Source: Bdellovibrionales bacterium
Lineage (GTDB): Bacteria > Bdellovibrionota > Bdellovibrionia > Bdellovibrionales > Bdellovibrionaceae
Direction: 5' to 3'
DNA: 64,000 bases
Assembly: GCA_016713585.1 (NCBI GenBank)
Contig: JADJOV010000001.1
Span: forward strand, 496,001-560,000
Each line of letters starts with the position of its first letter. The stretch's first letter is position 1. This document shows, piece by piece, positions 26,311-35,845 of the stretch. The notes under the pieces are model-generated. The model had not been told where the DNA came from. It worked only from the letters and a program-made list of their open reading frames with translations, and did not search any database. Position numbers and translations under genes: made by a program.

Positions 26311-27060
26311 GTGAGTGAGTCGCAAATTTTACGAACAAAGCCACAGTTGGATGTTTCGCAGAATATTAAACTCAATTCTCAATGGGCAGCAGTTCTAGGT
26401 GATGAATTCCAAAAAGAATATATGATCAAATTGAAAGAGTTTTTGCAAAGCGAGCTCAAGAGCAACAAAATTATTTATCCAAGAGGAGCAGAGTACTTCG
26501 CAGCTCTCGATTTAACGCCCTTTGATCAGGTTCGAGTTGTGATAGTGGGCCAGGATCCTTACCACGGGCCAGGGCAAGCGCATGGGCTTTGTTTTTCGGT
26601 GAAACAAGGTGTGCGGCAGCCACCCTCACTAAAAAATATTCTGAAAGAACTAAACGCTGATCTTGGCTTGGAAATGCCTGAACACGGTGATTTGACACAT
26701 TGGGCTCGGCAAGGTGTGTTGCTACTGAATAGCGTTCTGACAGTGGAGGAAGGAAAGGCCGCAGCCCATCAAGGTCGAGGTTGGGAAATCTTCACTGATC
26801 GGATCATTTCAGTATTAAACGAAAAGCGCGAAAATATTGTATACCTCCTCTGGGGATCTTATGCTCAAAAGAAGGCTCACTTTGTAGATCGAAGAAAGAA
26901 TTTAGTCCTGGAAGCGCCCCATCCATCTCCGCTCTCTGCTCATCGCGGGTTTTTCGGAACAAAACCGTTTTCCCGAATTAATAAATATTTTGATTCAAAA
27001 AATCTTCCTGAAATTGACTGGAGTCTGCGCTTTCCTATTGAAACGCCATTGGACCTATGA
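26311..27060 (+). CDS. ung: Uracil-DNA glycosylase, family 1
   Basis: Removes uracil from DNA in base-excision repair. The catalytic water-activating loop 'GQDPYHGPGQAHGLCFSV' has Asp82, and the C-terminal 'APHPSPLSAHRGFFG' carries the conserved His. 'LLNSVLTVEEG' is the third family block. Length of 249 residues is typical. A GTG start at 26311 is preceded by GGGGG. The frame is intact. Confidence 0.97.
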   Translation: MSESQILRTKPQLDVSQNIKLNSQWAAVLGDEFQKEYMIKLKEFLQSELKSNKIIYPRGAEYFAALDLTPFDQVRVVIVGQDPYHGPGQAHGLCFSVKQGVRQPPSLKNILKELNADLGLEMPEHGDLTHWARQGVLLLNSVLTVEEGKAAAHQGRGWEIFTDRIISVLNEKRENIVYLLWGSYAQKKAHFVDRRKNLVLEAPHPSPLSAHRGFFGTKPFSRINKYFDSKNLPEIDWSLRFPIETPLDL

Positions 27061-27098
27061 TCTGATTGCACTGAATTTAAACAAATGGGGGTGAGCTT

Positions 27099-29525
27099 GT
27101 GAGGAAGTCGATTTTCAGGGCAATGTTACTGGCGTGGACGATTGCTTTGGGACAGCTTACTTTTATGCCGCTTGTTTTTGCGGGGGCAAAGACCTTAGTT
27201 TATTGTTCAGAGGGAAGTCCGAAAACATTTAATCCCCAGCTCGCCACGGATGGCACCTCAGCAAATGCGTCTGCACACACAGTTTTTAATCGTTTGGTGG
27301 AATTCAAGGAAGGATCTTCTGAAATCATTCCCGCGCTGGCAGAGTCTTGGGTGATTGCTAAAGATTCCTTGAAATATACTTTTAAACTTCGAAAGGGCGT
27401 GAAGTTTCATTCTAACAGTTTCTTCAAACCAACTCGAGATATGAACGCGGATGATGTGGTCTATTCATTTCAGGTTCAGATGGACCCAAAGAATCCTTTA
27501 ACTCTCAAGAATGGTAACTACGAATATTTCACTTCTATGGAGATGGATAAAATTATCAAGTCCATCACAAAAGTGGATGACTATACGGTTGAATTTGTTT
27601 TGTCTCGCAAAGAGGCTCCTTTCTTGGCAAATCTTGCCATGGATTTTACAAGTGTTTTATCCAAGGAATATGCAGAAAGCTTGCTCAAGGCAGGTCAAGT
27701 GCTTGAGACTATCAGTACTAACCCAATTGGCACAGGGCCCTTCGTTTTTAAGTCCTATCAGAAAGACACTATCATTCGTTTTACAGCCCATGAGAACTAT
27801 TTTCGCGGAAAACCAAAAATAGATAGTCTTGTCTTTGCAGTGACTCCTGATGCGAGTGTTCGATATCAGAAATTGAAGGCAGGGGAGTGTCATTTTGTTT
27901 CTGAGCCCGCCCCTGCTGATATTGAAAATATCGCCAAAAATCCCAAACTAAAATTGATGAAAGAACCAGGACTGAATGTTGGGTATTTAGCTTTCAATAC
28001 TGAAAAGAAGCCCTATGACAGTTTGAAGGTTCGACAAGCCATTATGCACGCTCTCAATCGACAAAGTTATATTGATGCAGTTTATTTGGGTCACGCAACC
28101 ATCGCCAAAAACCCAATGCCTCCATTGATTTGGTCCTATAACGATAAGGTCAAAGATTACGAGTATAATGTTGAAAAGGCCAAGCAACTTCTAAAGGAAG
28201 CTGGCTATGAAAAAGGCTTTGATGCCGAAATGTGGGCGCTGCCTATTTCCCGACCCTACAATCCGTCCGGTAAAAAATTAGCTGAGTTGATGCAGTCTGA
28301 TCTAGCAAAGATTGGCATTAAACTTAAAATATCGACATTCGATTGGCCAATTCATCTTGAGAAATCTCGGAATGGTGAGCATCAGATGATTCAGGCTGGC
28401 TGGACCGGAGATAATGGTGATCCAGATAATTTCTTAAATATCTTGTTGAGTTGCGCGTCAGTGCCATCTGGCACAAATGTGGCCCGCTGGTGTTATAAGC
28501 CATATAACGATCTTGTGACCCAGGCAAAGCAGATGACCAACCAGCAGAAGCGGACTGAGCTCTATAAGAAAGCACAGGTGATTTTTAAGGAACAAATTCC
28601 ATGGGTCACCTTGGCTCATGCTCAAGTTTTTAGAGCCATGTCTAGTCAAGTCTCCGGTTATACTATTCACCCATTTGGCGGCGATCTTTTGAAAAAGTGG
28701 ATATTAAATAAAATTATCGTTCTTGCATTGACTCTATTTGGGGCTAGTCTCATTAGCTTTTTTCTAGTGCGATTAGTTCCCGGAGATCCCGTCCTCAATC
28801 TTCTCGGAGAGCGGGGCGGTTCAGTTGAGCAAATAGAGACGATGAAGGCCCGTCTGGGTCTGGATAAGCCCTTGCCTGTTCAGTATCTTAGCTTTCTTAA
28901 AAACTCTTTGATGGGAGCTTCTTTGGTCGGTTATTCAATGCCAATTTTTTGGTGGGGATTATTACTGATTTTGTTTTTTTCTGTTCACTTGGGCATTTTG
29001 CCTGTTTCAGGACGAATCGATATTGTTTACGACATTCCTACGAAGACAGGCCTCCTGTTGATTGACACTTGGTTGTCCGCGGAGGGTGCGGTGGCCTTTT
29101 TTAGCGCTCTAAAGCAGCTTTTGTTGCCAGCAATAGTTCTTGGGACGATTCCACTGGCTATGATCTCGCGGATGACACGTTCTAGTTTGCTCGAGGTCCT
29201 TTCAGAGGATTATGTTCGCACGGCCAGAGCCCAAGGAATTCCAGAACGTTTAGTGATTTGGAGAGTCGCTTTTCGAAATGCGCTAATTCCTATCGTTACA
29301 CTCATTGGTCTACTTGTTGGTTCGATCATGACTGGGGCAGTATTAACAGAGACGTTATTTTCATGGCCGGGCGTTGGTCTTTGGCTTGTGAAAAGCGTGG
29401 AGGCTCGAGATTATCCTGTTATTCAAGGAGGCATTCTTTACGCCTCATTTGGTGTCGCGCTGATCAACTTAACGGTCGATGCGCTCTATACGAAGTTAAA
29501 TCCAAAGCTGCGGATGACACAATGA
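27099..29525 (+). CDS. Dipeptide-binding protein DppA reading in frame into a shortened DppB permease
   Basis: Residues 1-528 are a periplasmic dipeptide-type binding protein (SBP family 5): signal peptide, 'LVYCSEGSPKTFNPQ', 'GTGPFVFKSY' and 'WTGDNGDPDNFLNILLSC'. Then, with no stop, 'KKWILNKIIVLALTLFG' opens a DppB permease with 'RLVPGDPV' and the EAA-loop region 'EDYVRTARAQGIPERLV'. One more A in the run 28692-28696 would end the binding protein at '..KKVDIK' as in normal family members, so the fusion may be a sequence error. The permease lacks about 60-80 residues between 'LSFLKNSL' and 'MGASLVGYSMP' near 28905-28912. The last codons overlap the next gene (ATGA). Confidence 0.83.
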   Translation: MRKSIFRAMLLAWTIALGQLTFMPLVFAGAKTLVYCSEGSPKTFNPQLATDGTSANASAHTVFNRLVEFKEGSSEIIPALAESWVIAKDSLKYTFKLRKGVKFHSNSFFKPTRDMNADDVVYSFQVQMDPKNPLTLKNGNYEYFTSMEMDKIIKSITKVDDYTVEFVLSRKEAPFLANLAMDFTSVLSKEYAESLLKAGQVLETISTNPIGTGPFVFKSYQKDTIIRFTAHENYFRGKPKIDSLVFAVTPDASVRYQKLKAGECHFVSEPAPADIENIAKNPKLKLMKEPGLNVGYLAFNTEKKPYDSLKVRQAIMHALNRQSYIDAVYLGHATIAKNPMPPLIWSYNDKVKDYEYNVEKAKQLLKEAGYEKGFDAEMWALPISRPYNPSGKKLAELMQSDLAKIGIKLKISTFDWPIHLEKSRNGEHQMIQAGWTGDNGDPDNFLNILLSCASVPSGTNVARWCYKPYNDLVTQAKQMTNQQKRTELYKKAQVIFKEQIPWVTLAHAQVFRAMSSQVSGYTIHPFGGDLLKKWILNKIIVLALTLFGASLISFFLVRLVPGDPVLNLLGERGGSVEQIETMKARLGLDKPLPVQYLSFLKNSLMGASLVGYSMPIFWWGLLLILFFSVHLGILPVSGRIDIVYDIPTKTGLLLIDTWLSAEGAVAFFSALKQLLLPAIVLGTIPLAMISRMTRSSLLEVLSEDYVRTARAQGIPERLVIWRVAFRNALIPIVTLIGLLVGSIMTGAVLTETLFSWPGVGLWLVKSVEARDYPVIQGGILYASFGVALINLTVDALYTKLNPKLRMTQ

Positions 29526-30385
29526 GTTCACAGGCAGGATCTTCGACTCGATCTTCTATGACCATTGGAACCCGGTTAGGGTTATTTATTGTGTTGTTCT
29601 TCACTTTGGTCAGCGTGTTTTCCCCCTGGTTAGCTCCCTTTAAAGCTGACCAGAATTTTCAAGATGCACTGAAGAGACCACCGGCTTGGTCGGAAGGAGG
29701 GCAAGCGCAATTTGTTTTTGGAACGGATGATCTCGGAAGAGATATTCTTTCTCGATTGATTCGTGGAGCTCCGGTTTCCTTAGGGCTCGGTTTGTCGGTC
29801 GTGATTTTTTCTATTCTCTTTGGAACGTTTACTGGGCTTTTGGCGGGAACCATTGGCGGATGGGTTGATCAGGGTTGCTCACGAATCATGGACATCATTA
29901 TGGCCTTACCGAGCATGCTTATGGCGATCGTCGTCATAGCGGTGTTAGGACCTTCGTTGACCAATACTGTGATTGCCTTGGGGCTAGTTGGGGTCCCATC
30001 TATTTTTAGAATTGTTCGTGGCGGAGCTTTAGGAGAAGTTCGAAAAAATTATGTGATCGCTGCGAAAACTTTTGGTGCCGGTTGGTTTCGAGTCGCCTTT
30101 CGGCATGTGCTGCCAAATTGCATGTCATTATTGATCGTTCAAGGGACGCTCGGTCTCAGTAATGCAATTTTAGATGCCGCAGCCCTTGGCTTCCTAGGTC
30201 TTGGCGCCCAGCCACCCATCCCAGAGTGGGGAACCATGCTATCAGATTCTCGAAGTTTTATTGAATCCTCACCATGGATGGTGACCCTTCCAGGGTTGTG
30301 TATTTTGCTCGTTGTTATCGGATTAAATTTATTAGGAGACTCTCTTCGGGACCGCCTGGATCCTAAGCTCAGAAAAATTTCTTAG
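29522..30385 (+). CDS. dppC: Dipeptide ABC transporter permease DppC
   Basis: Second permease of the same transporter. 'FGTDDLGRDILSRLIRGAPVS' after the first helix and the EAA loop 'VRKNYVIAAKTFGAGWFRVAFRHVLPN' are hallmarks. The C-terminus 'LLGDSLRDRLDPKLRKIS' is typical. Length of 287 is normal and there are about six helices. The ATG overlaps the DppB stop by four bases. No ATPase genes follow; the transporter may use the OppD/OppF-type ATPases at 44-46 kb or others elsewhere. Confidence 0.93.
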   Translation: MSSQAGSSTRSSMTIGTRLGLFIVLFFTLVSVFSPWLAPFKADQNFQDALKRPPAWSEGGQAQFVFGTDDLGRDILSRLIRGAPVSLGLGLSVVIFSILFGTFTGLLAGTIGGWVDQGCSRIMDIIMALPSMLMAIVVIAVLGPSLTNTVIALGLVGVPSIFRIVRGGALGEVRKNYVIAAKTFGAGWFRVAFRHVLPNCMSLLIVQGTLGLSNAILDAAALGFLGLGAQPPIPEWGTMLSDSRSFIESSPWMVTLPGLCILLVVIGLNLLGDSLRDRLDPKLRKIS

Positions 30386-30784
30386 ATGGATTTCAAATTT
30401 TGCCATTTTGCCTGTAAAAGCCAGTTATTATAAAGATCTATTGGGTTTACAAGGGTCAGCAGTATCTAGTTAAGTCATTTACGAATGTGACTGCCTCTGA
30501 ATCCTTGGGTTGGGCAAGATCGATCGGCCACAATGCTGTCTACGGCGATACTTGTGAATATGCTGGCAATTCTAACTGAAGGCCGAAAGAAAATTCCGTC
30601 CTGGTCCCTGGTAAGAAGAGATCAACCCGATCAGGGGCTCTATGCGGTGACTGTGTACATTCTAGAGTCGGCGACTCTTTTTTGTATGTTTATCTTTTTG
30701 AACGCTCTGATTTGCCGGTGACTATGTTTTGGCCGGTCCTCAACATCTAATTGAGCCCACAGCTTTTCAGAAGGGAGAAAACAG
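30386..30784. other. Intergenic region after dppC with a terminator-like hairpin
   Basis: About 400 bases without a supported gene. A hairpin AGAGTC-GGC-GACTCT at 30664-30678 is followed by a T6 run (30678-30683) and could end rightward transcription, though it lies 280 bases after dppC. A 62-codon frame at 30533 has no ribosome site and no family. Confidence 0.45.
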
Positions 30785-31519
30785 ATGGAAAATGAGGTAG
30801 GCAGATCGTTAAATAACGCAGAGAAAATAGATAGTGTAAAACTAGCAGAGATAGAAAAAGGCAAACCCCCAATTTCTGTCGACCTTGCGTATGCCTCAGA
30901 GCCATGGTGGTACGACGCCAGGGGATTCTTGATCCTGACTTTTGCTTACCGGAGCACGCTGCCTGCCCAGTTAAGGCTTTTTTCACAAAATATTAGCGAT
31001 AATCACTTAGAGGTGGCTATTGGTAGCGGGACGCTGCTGAATTTATGTCTTTTGTGGAGAAGAATTCATAATCAGACTTGGAAACATATTGTGGGGTTTG
31101 ACTATTCGAGCCAAATGCTCAGCGGAGCAGTCAAACGTTTTAAAAAGGATAGTCGTATTCAGTTATTTAAAGAGGATGCAGCCAATCTTCCATGGGCAGA
31201 TTGTAGTTTCGACTCAGCAAATGTAGCAAATAGTCTTCATTCTTTTCCTGAGCTCGAGAAATCTTTGGGCGAGATTTACAGAGTTTTGAAACCAGGTGCA
31301 ACCTTGGCAGGGAACTGTCTGCTTAATCCCGGGAAAGTGTGGGTTCTGGATCGGATTTCCACCTGGATCAATCATTGGGGAATGCGCAAGGGGATTTTGC
31401 ACAGACCTTATGAAAGACAGGAAGTTAAAGAGAAGCTTGTTGGGGCCGGCTTCCTGATTCAAAAAGAAGTCGTTCGGGGAAATTGTTATGATTTTATTGT
31501 TAGAAAAGTAAAACCTTAG
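30785..31519 (+). CDS. SAM-dependent methyltransferase (type 11 fold)
   Basis: Class I methyltransferase pattern: motif I 'LEVAIGSGTLLNLCL' (the acidic Asp is replaced by Glu/Ala context), 'HIVGFDYSSQMLSGAVKRF' as motif post-I, 'FKEDAANLPWADCSFDSANVANSLHSF' as motif IV region and 'YRVLKPGATLAGN'. The substrate is unknown; the motif set resembles lipid or small-molecule methyltransferases. Ribosome site AGAAGGGAG lies before ATG. It converges with the TIGR02147 gene with a four-base overlap at their ends. Confidence 0.82.
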   Translation: MENEVGRSLNNAEKIDSVKLAEIEKGKPPISVDLAYASEPWWYDARGFLILTFAYRSTLPAQLRLFSQNISDNHLEVAIGSGTLLNLCLLWRRIHNQTWKHIVGFDYSSQMLSGAVKRFKKDSRIQLFKEDAANLPWADCSFDSANVANSLHSFPELEKSLGEIYRVLKPGATLAGNCLLNPGKVWVLDRISTWINHWGMRKGILHRPYERQEVKEKLVGAGFLIQKEVVRGNCYDFIVRKVKP

Positions 31520-32475
31520 AAATCCTGCATTGAGAAATGCTGAAACAAAAAGACCCTAACGTCGACCTTTTCATTTTTATCCTGAACAAGGAGATCGTGG
31601 ATCGCTTGCTCGGCACTATTGATGATTTCGGAAACTCGCGCGGCCGATTCTTCGCTACTGGCAAAGATGCGAAAGCCACCATTATTCGGAGAGCCCGTCA
31701 CATTTTTTGGAATGCCGTCCTTCGTGTCGTATCTCGCTGAGGCCACTTTCAGCCAATATTTGAGATAGCGGGCGAAATCTACACTCTGATGAGCAGATTG
31801 AAGGCCGATGGTTCGCGACAACGTTGGGGCAAAGTGGGGACCTCGTCGCTCAATGAGTCCCAATGATTCCATGAGTTTGATAACTTCATTAACCTGACTC
31901 TCACTAATTCGCAGGAATCCCGCGATCCACGAAGATGAGTGCTCTGGCAGCGAGAGGTGTTTCTTGAGGCTTGCGGCATTGGCCACGGCGCCAGCCCATG
32001 GGAGGGAAATCATCGATTGGGTTGCAGAGATTTCCTTTTTAGTAAAACATTCTACAAATTCATTCAAGAATCCAGGTCGCAAATCCATCATTGCCAACAC
32101 AAACTCAACATCTGGGTAAGACTCCCCATTAATATATCTCTGAAGTGCCGCCTTGCTGATCCCTAAGGTCTCACAGAGACACGAAACACTCTTAACTTGA
32201 GAGAATGTTTTCAGGTGATATACAATCTTGTTGATTTGTTTTTTGCTCTTAAATATTAAGCCAAAAGTTGATGCGAGCGATTCTGAGAGGGGTTTTTTGG
32301 TGGAATCGCAGAGGTCACAAAATTCATTCCATCGAAGCTGCTTAGAGCCGTTCTGCCATCTGCGAACTTTGTCAAAATGAAACCCCATTCTCTTTGAGAG
32401 CGCGGAAGTCGATTTGTTTTCAAGGATTGTATTTAGAAGTTTGGCTTTACAGCCTTGGTAATTTGTCATACGCAC
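31516..32475 (-). CDS. TIGR02147-like regulator with N-terminal helix-turn-helix
   Basis: 319 residues. The C-terminal half has the layout of TIGR02147 proteins, a family common in Bdellovibrio-type and Fibrobacter genomes: 'SSWIAGFLRISESQVNEVIKLMESLGLIERRG' is the winged-helix part, followed by 'FARYLKYWLKVASARYD'. The N-terminal third has two XRE-like helix-turn-helix stretches ('STSALSKRMGFHFDKVRRW' and 'VSCLCETLGISKAALQRYINGES'). It is probably a DNA-binding transcription regulator. It lies between two methyltransferase genes. Confidence 0.7.
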   Translation of the reverse strand: MRMTNYQGCKAKLLNTILENKSTSALSKRMGFHFDKVRRWQNGSKQLRWNEFCDLCDSTKKPLSESLASTFGLIFKSKKQINKIVYHLKTFSQVKSVSCLCETLGISKAALQRYINGESYPDVEFVLAMMDLRPGFLNEFVECFTKKEISATQSMISLPWAGAVANAASLKKHLSLPEHSSSWIAGFLRISESQVNEVIKLMESLGLIERRGPHFAPTLSRTIGLQSAHQSVDFARYLKYWLKVASARYDTKDGIPKNVTGSPNNGGFRIFASSEESAARVSEIINSAEQAIHDLLVQDKNEKVDVRVFLFQHFSMQDF

Positions 32476-32564
32476 TCATTACTTTACAAAGTTTTCATTC
32501 GACGGGCGAGCGAGCCTCAATGCGATCACTTGAAATCAAGCTCAGGCGGTAGTCAAGCAGAGCT

Positions 32565-33437
32565 TTACTTTATTAGACTTTTCAATCCATTAAACTTAAA
32601 TAGCTGGGCGACATCTTGGTAGATCTGACGATTCTTGGCATTAAGACTCTGGTAAATAGAATGAAAGTGTTTTTCATGGTCGCGGGACAGTTTTCGTGAG
32701 GGAGATTTTAGAATAGTCATGAAGGAACAAAGGGCAGTCGTGTAGGTCTCAATATTATCTGGAAAATTCTCACGAATCAGTTGCTTAAAATAAGCATAGG
32801 GAAAGGCCGCTTTCATTGAGTTTAGGGCATCCTCATTGAGGACCTTTGGTTGGTCACTTGAAGTTCGACTCAGGAGATAGTCGATGGTTCCAGGAATTTT
32901 TGGCAAACAGTAATCATACAGAAAAATTCTACCGTTTGGTTTTAAAACTCGTCGAATCTCCTTAAAGCATGCCTCTAGGCTTCTTTCGTCAGGCAAATGA
33001 TGAAGTGCGAGTGATGAAATCACGGCATCAAATGTTTGATTTGCAAAATCTTTCAAATTTGTCATATCCTGAACACGCAAATCCACATTCTGAATATGAT
33101 TTTCTCTGAGGTGTTCGTCGGCTCGGCCGAGCATTTCTGTGGACAGATCGATTGCCGTAAAGCTAATTCTAGGGTTCGCCAAGGCATGTTGAGTGAGCAG
33201 GCGACCGCTTCCACATCCTAGATCCAGAACTTTCTCGCAACCAGAGATAACTTGAGCTACATGGGAAGTGACAAACAAATAAATGGGTGTAATTGGTCCA
33301 TTTCCTGTGCAAGCAGCATCGAAGGCCTCGACGTTTTCAGCCTCATCTATGATAAGTTGAGGTTCTGGGACTCGACTCAGATGAGGGGAAGCGGTATAAT
33401 CTTTAACTATGGCCTTGAGCATTGAGATCGATATCAT
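32565..33437 (-). CDS. SAM-dependent methyltransferase
   Basis: Motif I 'VLDLGCGSGRLLTQHAL' is perfect; 'FTAIDLSTEMLGRADEHL' follows, then 'DAVISSLALHHLPDE' and 'IRRVLKPNGRIFLYD'. The N-terminal 60 residues and C-terminal 90 residues are helical caps, the latter perhaps for substrate choice. The start ATG 33437 has GAGG ten bases upstream and is preferred over 33455. Product and substrate are unknown. Confidence 0.82.
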   Translation of the reverse strand: MISISMLKAIVKDYTASPHLSRVPEPQLIIDEAENVEAFDAACTGNGPITPIYLFVTSHVAQVISGCEKVLDLGCGSGRLLTQHALANPRISFTAIDLSTEMLGRADEHLRENHIQNVDLRVQDMTNLKDFANQTFDAVISSLALHHLPDERSLEACFKEIRRVLKPNGRIFLYDYCLPKIPGTIDYLLSRTSSDQPKVLNEDALNSMKAAFPYAYFKQLIRENFPDNIETYTTALCSFMTILKSPSRKLSRDHEKHFHSIYQSLNAKNRQIYQDVAQLFKFNGLKSLIK

Positions 33438-33587
33438 ATTGAAACACCTCGTCAATCATCAGATAGTGGGCATTCAGAAATTGCTCTTTTAAGCCTATCA
33501 AAAGTTCGACAAAATGTCCCAAACTCGATAAACAAACTGTTTAATGAGTTGCAATGAATCGCTTATCTCTCTAGTGTTCTGAGGTAT

Positions 33588-34412
33588 ATGGGTAGTCTGG
33601 ATTACCGGCTCATTCTTAAACAAGCATTCGAACAAAGGACTCGGAGTAATCCGCAATATTCGTTGCGTGCTTTTTCGAGGGATCTTAAGGTTGCTCCATC
33701 TCAGATGTCAGGAATCATGAAGGGAACTTTGGGTCTTTCGAGGGCTTCAGCACTAGTTGTTGGAAAGTCTTTAGGGATGACTAAACGTGAGGTTGAAGCT
33801 TTTGTTGACTTGGTGGATGCCCGCCATGCTCGCAGTCGGACTTCAAAGAAACTTGCAAAAATCAGGGTTCGGCAAAGATTCAAAGGATTGAAAGAGAAGG
33901 GTCCTTCATTGATTTCGTTGGACCAGTTCAAATTTGTTTCAGATTGGTATCACTTGGCCCTTCTTGAGCTTTCTTATTTAAAGAGTTTTACTCCAGATAT
34001 TTTATGGATCTCGAGAAAACTTGGAATATCGACGGCCACGGCAGGTGCGGCACTTGAGAGATTGAGTCGACTTGGGTTGATAGTGAATAAGGGGAGTGTT
34101 TGGAAAACGACAGAGGATTGGAGTGTCGTTGGTGAAGATTGTCCTTCGGCAGCAATTAGGGCTTTTCATAGTCAGCTCTTGAAAAAGGCGGAGCTAAGTC
34201 TGGCCTTGCAAAATCTTGAGGACCGTGAAGTCAACAGCACAATTATGGCAATTCGTAAAAACAAAATTGAAGAAGCAAAAGGACTGCTGAAGAAGTTTCA
34301 CGAGGACTTTTGTATGACTGTGGGGGAAATGGAAAGTATGAAATATGAAAAAGATGAGGTTTATTGTCTGACCACGGCCTTTTTTTCGTTGAGTCAGCCG
34401 GTGCTCAAATGA
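33588..34412 (+). CDS. TIGR02147 family regulator
   Basis: Typical layout: N-terminal 'SLRAFSRDLKVAPSQMSGIMKGTLGLSRASALVVGKSLGM' gives a helix-turn-helix; the middle 'DWYHLALLELSYLKSF...WISRKLGISTATAGAALERLSRLGLIV' is the family's core winged helix; the end has 'NKIEEAKGLLKKFHEDF'. It overlaps the next gene by ATGA, so it is co-translated with two secreted proteins. A local regulator of that operon is a reasonable inference. Confidence 0.88.
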   Translation: MGSLDYRLILKQAFEQRTRSNPQYSLRAFSRDLKVAPSQMSGIMKGTLGLSRASALVVGKSLGMTKREVEAFVDLVDARHARSRTSKKLAKIRVRQRFKGLKEKGPSLISLDQFKFVSDWYHLALLELSYLKSFTPDILWISRKLGISTATAGAALERLSRLGLIVNKGSVWKTTEDWSVVGEDCPSAAIRAFHSQLLKKAELSLALQNLEDREVNSTIMAIRKNKIEEAKGLLKKFHEDFCMTVGEMESMKYEKDEVYCLTTAFFSLSQPVLK

Positions 34413-35833
34413 AGTTTTTGTTAATATTGTTGGCTTACAGCGGTTTAGCGTTGGCCTCCGGCAGAACTGTCGGAAACGGTGGCGACGTTGTTTTTTGTCA
34501 GGGAAAAGAGGGTCAACAATCTTTTGAATTGCTTGATTTTTACGAGGGGCGGGTTCTTCGTGGACTGAAGATGGACCTTGGGGGAAGTGAGCTTTCGGTT
34601 GAGGAAAAGATAGACAAAGCTTTGATTAGGCTCAGTCGGGTTTCACCTACACGAGCCGCTCAATATAGGCACCAGGCTTTCACTTTTTTTTCAGAATCCT
34701 TGTTTTTGAGTGATGTGGGATTGGTGGACGTTCCAGATAGCGGTCATATTGTATTGCCAAAGAACTGTCAAATTCTGCAAATTGCGAATCAATCAGAACC
34801 CTTATATCCTGAGGATCGCCGCTATGTGATTGACAAAGATATTTGGGATCAGTTGGATTCAGATAACAAGGTTGGTCTGATTTTACACGAAATTGTTTAT
34901 CGTGAGGCGATCGCCATTGGTCACATTAATTCTATCTCCACAAGGCTTCTGAACTCGAACATGACCTCTCTGCGAATCGAGTCAATGAACGTCCAGCAAT
35001 ATACTGAGTTTTTGCAAGACCTTGGCTTTACAACTAATACTGTCCAAGGAATTGATGTTGTTTTGAACGATCCACAGAAAGTGAATCCGGTTTTTTCCCC
35101 GCATGGGATTCTTTTATTTGCGTCGGTGAGTTCGGCCGCAGCTCTTGATTGGGAAGGGCTGAATCTTCGTCTGAGGGATTCTGTTGAATTCTATGATTCG
35201 GGAGCTCTTAAGAAGGCCTTTCTGCTAGGTATTCAAACAGTAAGTTGGTTAGAGCAAGAGGTGAGTCTTGGGCCCTATGAGATGAGTTTCTTTCCCGATG
35301 GAAAGTTGAGAGCCTTGACTGTGGATAAACCTGTGCGTTGGGCTTCAAGGTGGGTTGATTTAGTTCTAAGATCTTCACTGCGGTGGTCGTCCACGGGGAA
35401 CTTTTTCCAGGGACAGGTCGTGAAGGGGCGGGTTTGGTTGCGTGACCAATGGGTTGAAATCAAAAATTTGGCTGTTTTTCATGAATTGGGAATGGCTAAG
35501 GAGGTTGAATTTGTAACACCTCAATTGATGATGTGGAATGGACAAAGGCTTGAGTGGCGCGGGCGGATTGAGTTGAATCCTCACGGAGATGTTATTAATG
35601 GATTTTTAAATGACACCACGACTGAAATTTTTACTCACGGAAGCAAGGTTAGTTTTAAGGCCTATTATCCTGTCTCTTTTTTTGAAGATGGCCATGAAGT
35701 CAAATCAGGCTGTCTTGGTCGGACCCTCTTTATCCCGAGGGAGTGGGGCGGGCCTGTTAAATATGGGCCAGGACAGATCATTCACTGGGATGAGCATGGT
35801 CAGGTTCGGGTTGATGAAAATAAATCTTGTTAA
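34409..35833 (+). CDS. Secreted protein with GNGGD and HEIVYREA motifs, unknown function
   Basis: The signal peptide ends near 'YSGLALASG'. The mature start 'RTVGNGGDVVFC' and a later 'VGLILHEIVYREAIAIGH' resemble a group of secreted proteins seen in Bdellovibrio-like bacteria, in which H-E-x-x-x-R replaces a protease-like HExxH. This family statement is from memory and not checked. The C-terminal 250 residues contain many short strands with Trp and Gly and may form a beta-rich repeat. The start ATG 34409 overlaps the regulator stop. 489 residues counted from an upstream codon include 15 that belong to the regulator region. Confidence 0.7.
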   Translation: MKFLLILLAYSGLALASGRTVGNGGDVVFCQGKEGQQSFELLDFYEGRVLRGLKMDLGGSELSVEEKIDKALIRLSRVSPTRAAQYRHQAFTFFSESLFLSDVGLVDVPDSGHIVLPKNCQILQIANQSEPLYPEDRRYVIDKDIWDQLDSDNKVGLILHEIVYREAIAIGHINSISTRLLNSNMTSLRIESMNVQQYTEFLQDLGFTTNTVQGIDVVLNDPQKVNPVFSPHGILLFASVSSAAALDWEGLNLRLRDSVEFYDSGALKKAFLLGIQTVSWLEQEVSLGPYEMSFFPDGKLRALTVDKPVRWASRWVDLVLRSSLRWSSTGNFFQGQVVKGRVWLRDQWVEIKNLAVFHELGMAKEVEFVTPQLMMWNGQRLEWRGRIELNPHGDVINGFLNDTTTEIFTHGSKVSFKAYYPVSFFEDGHEVKSGCLGRTLFIPREWGGPVKYGPGQIIHWDEHGQVRVDENKSC

Positions 35834-35845
35834 TGAGGTGGTTTT

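Noticed and set aside
28689..28700. Programmed ribosomal frameshift at the DppA/DppB junction
   Set aside because: The run is five A and not the A-AAA-AAG heptamer, there is no stem-loop after it, and the zero frame already gives the fusion.
30533..30721. Possible 62-residue membrane protein in the gap after dppC
   Set aside because: No ribosome site or family, and a terminator-like hairpin lies inside it.
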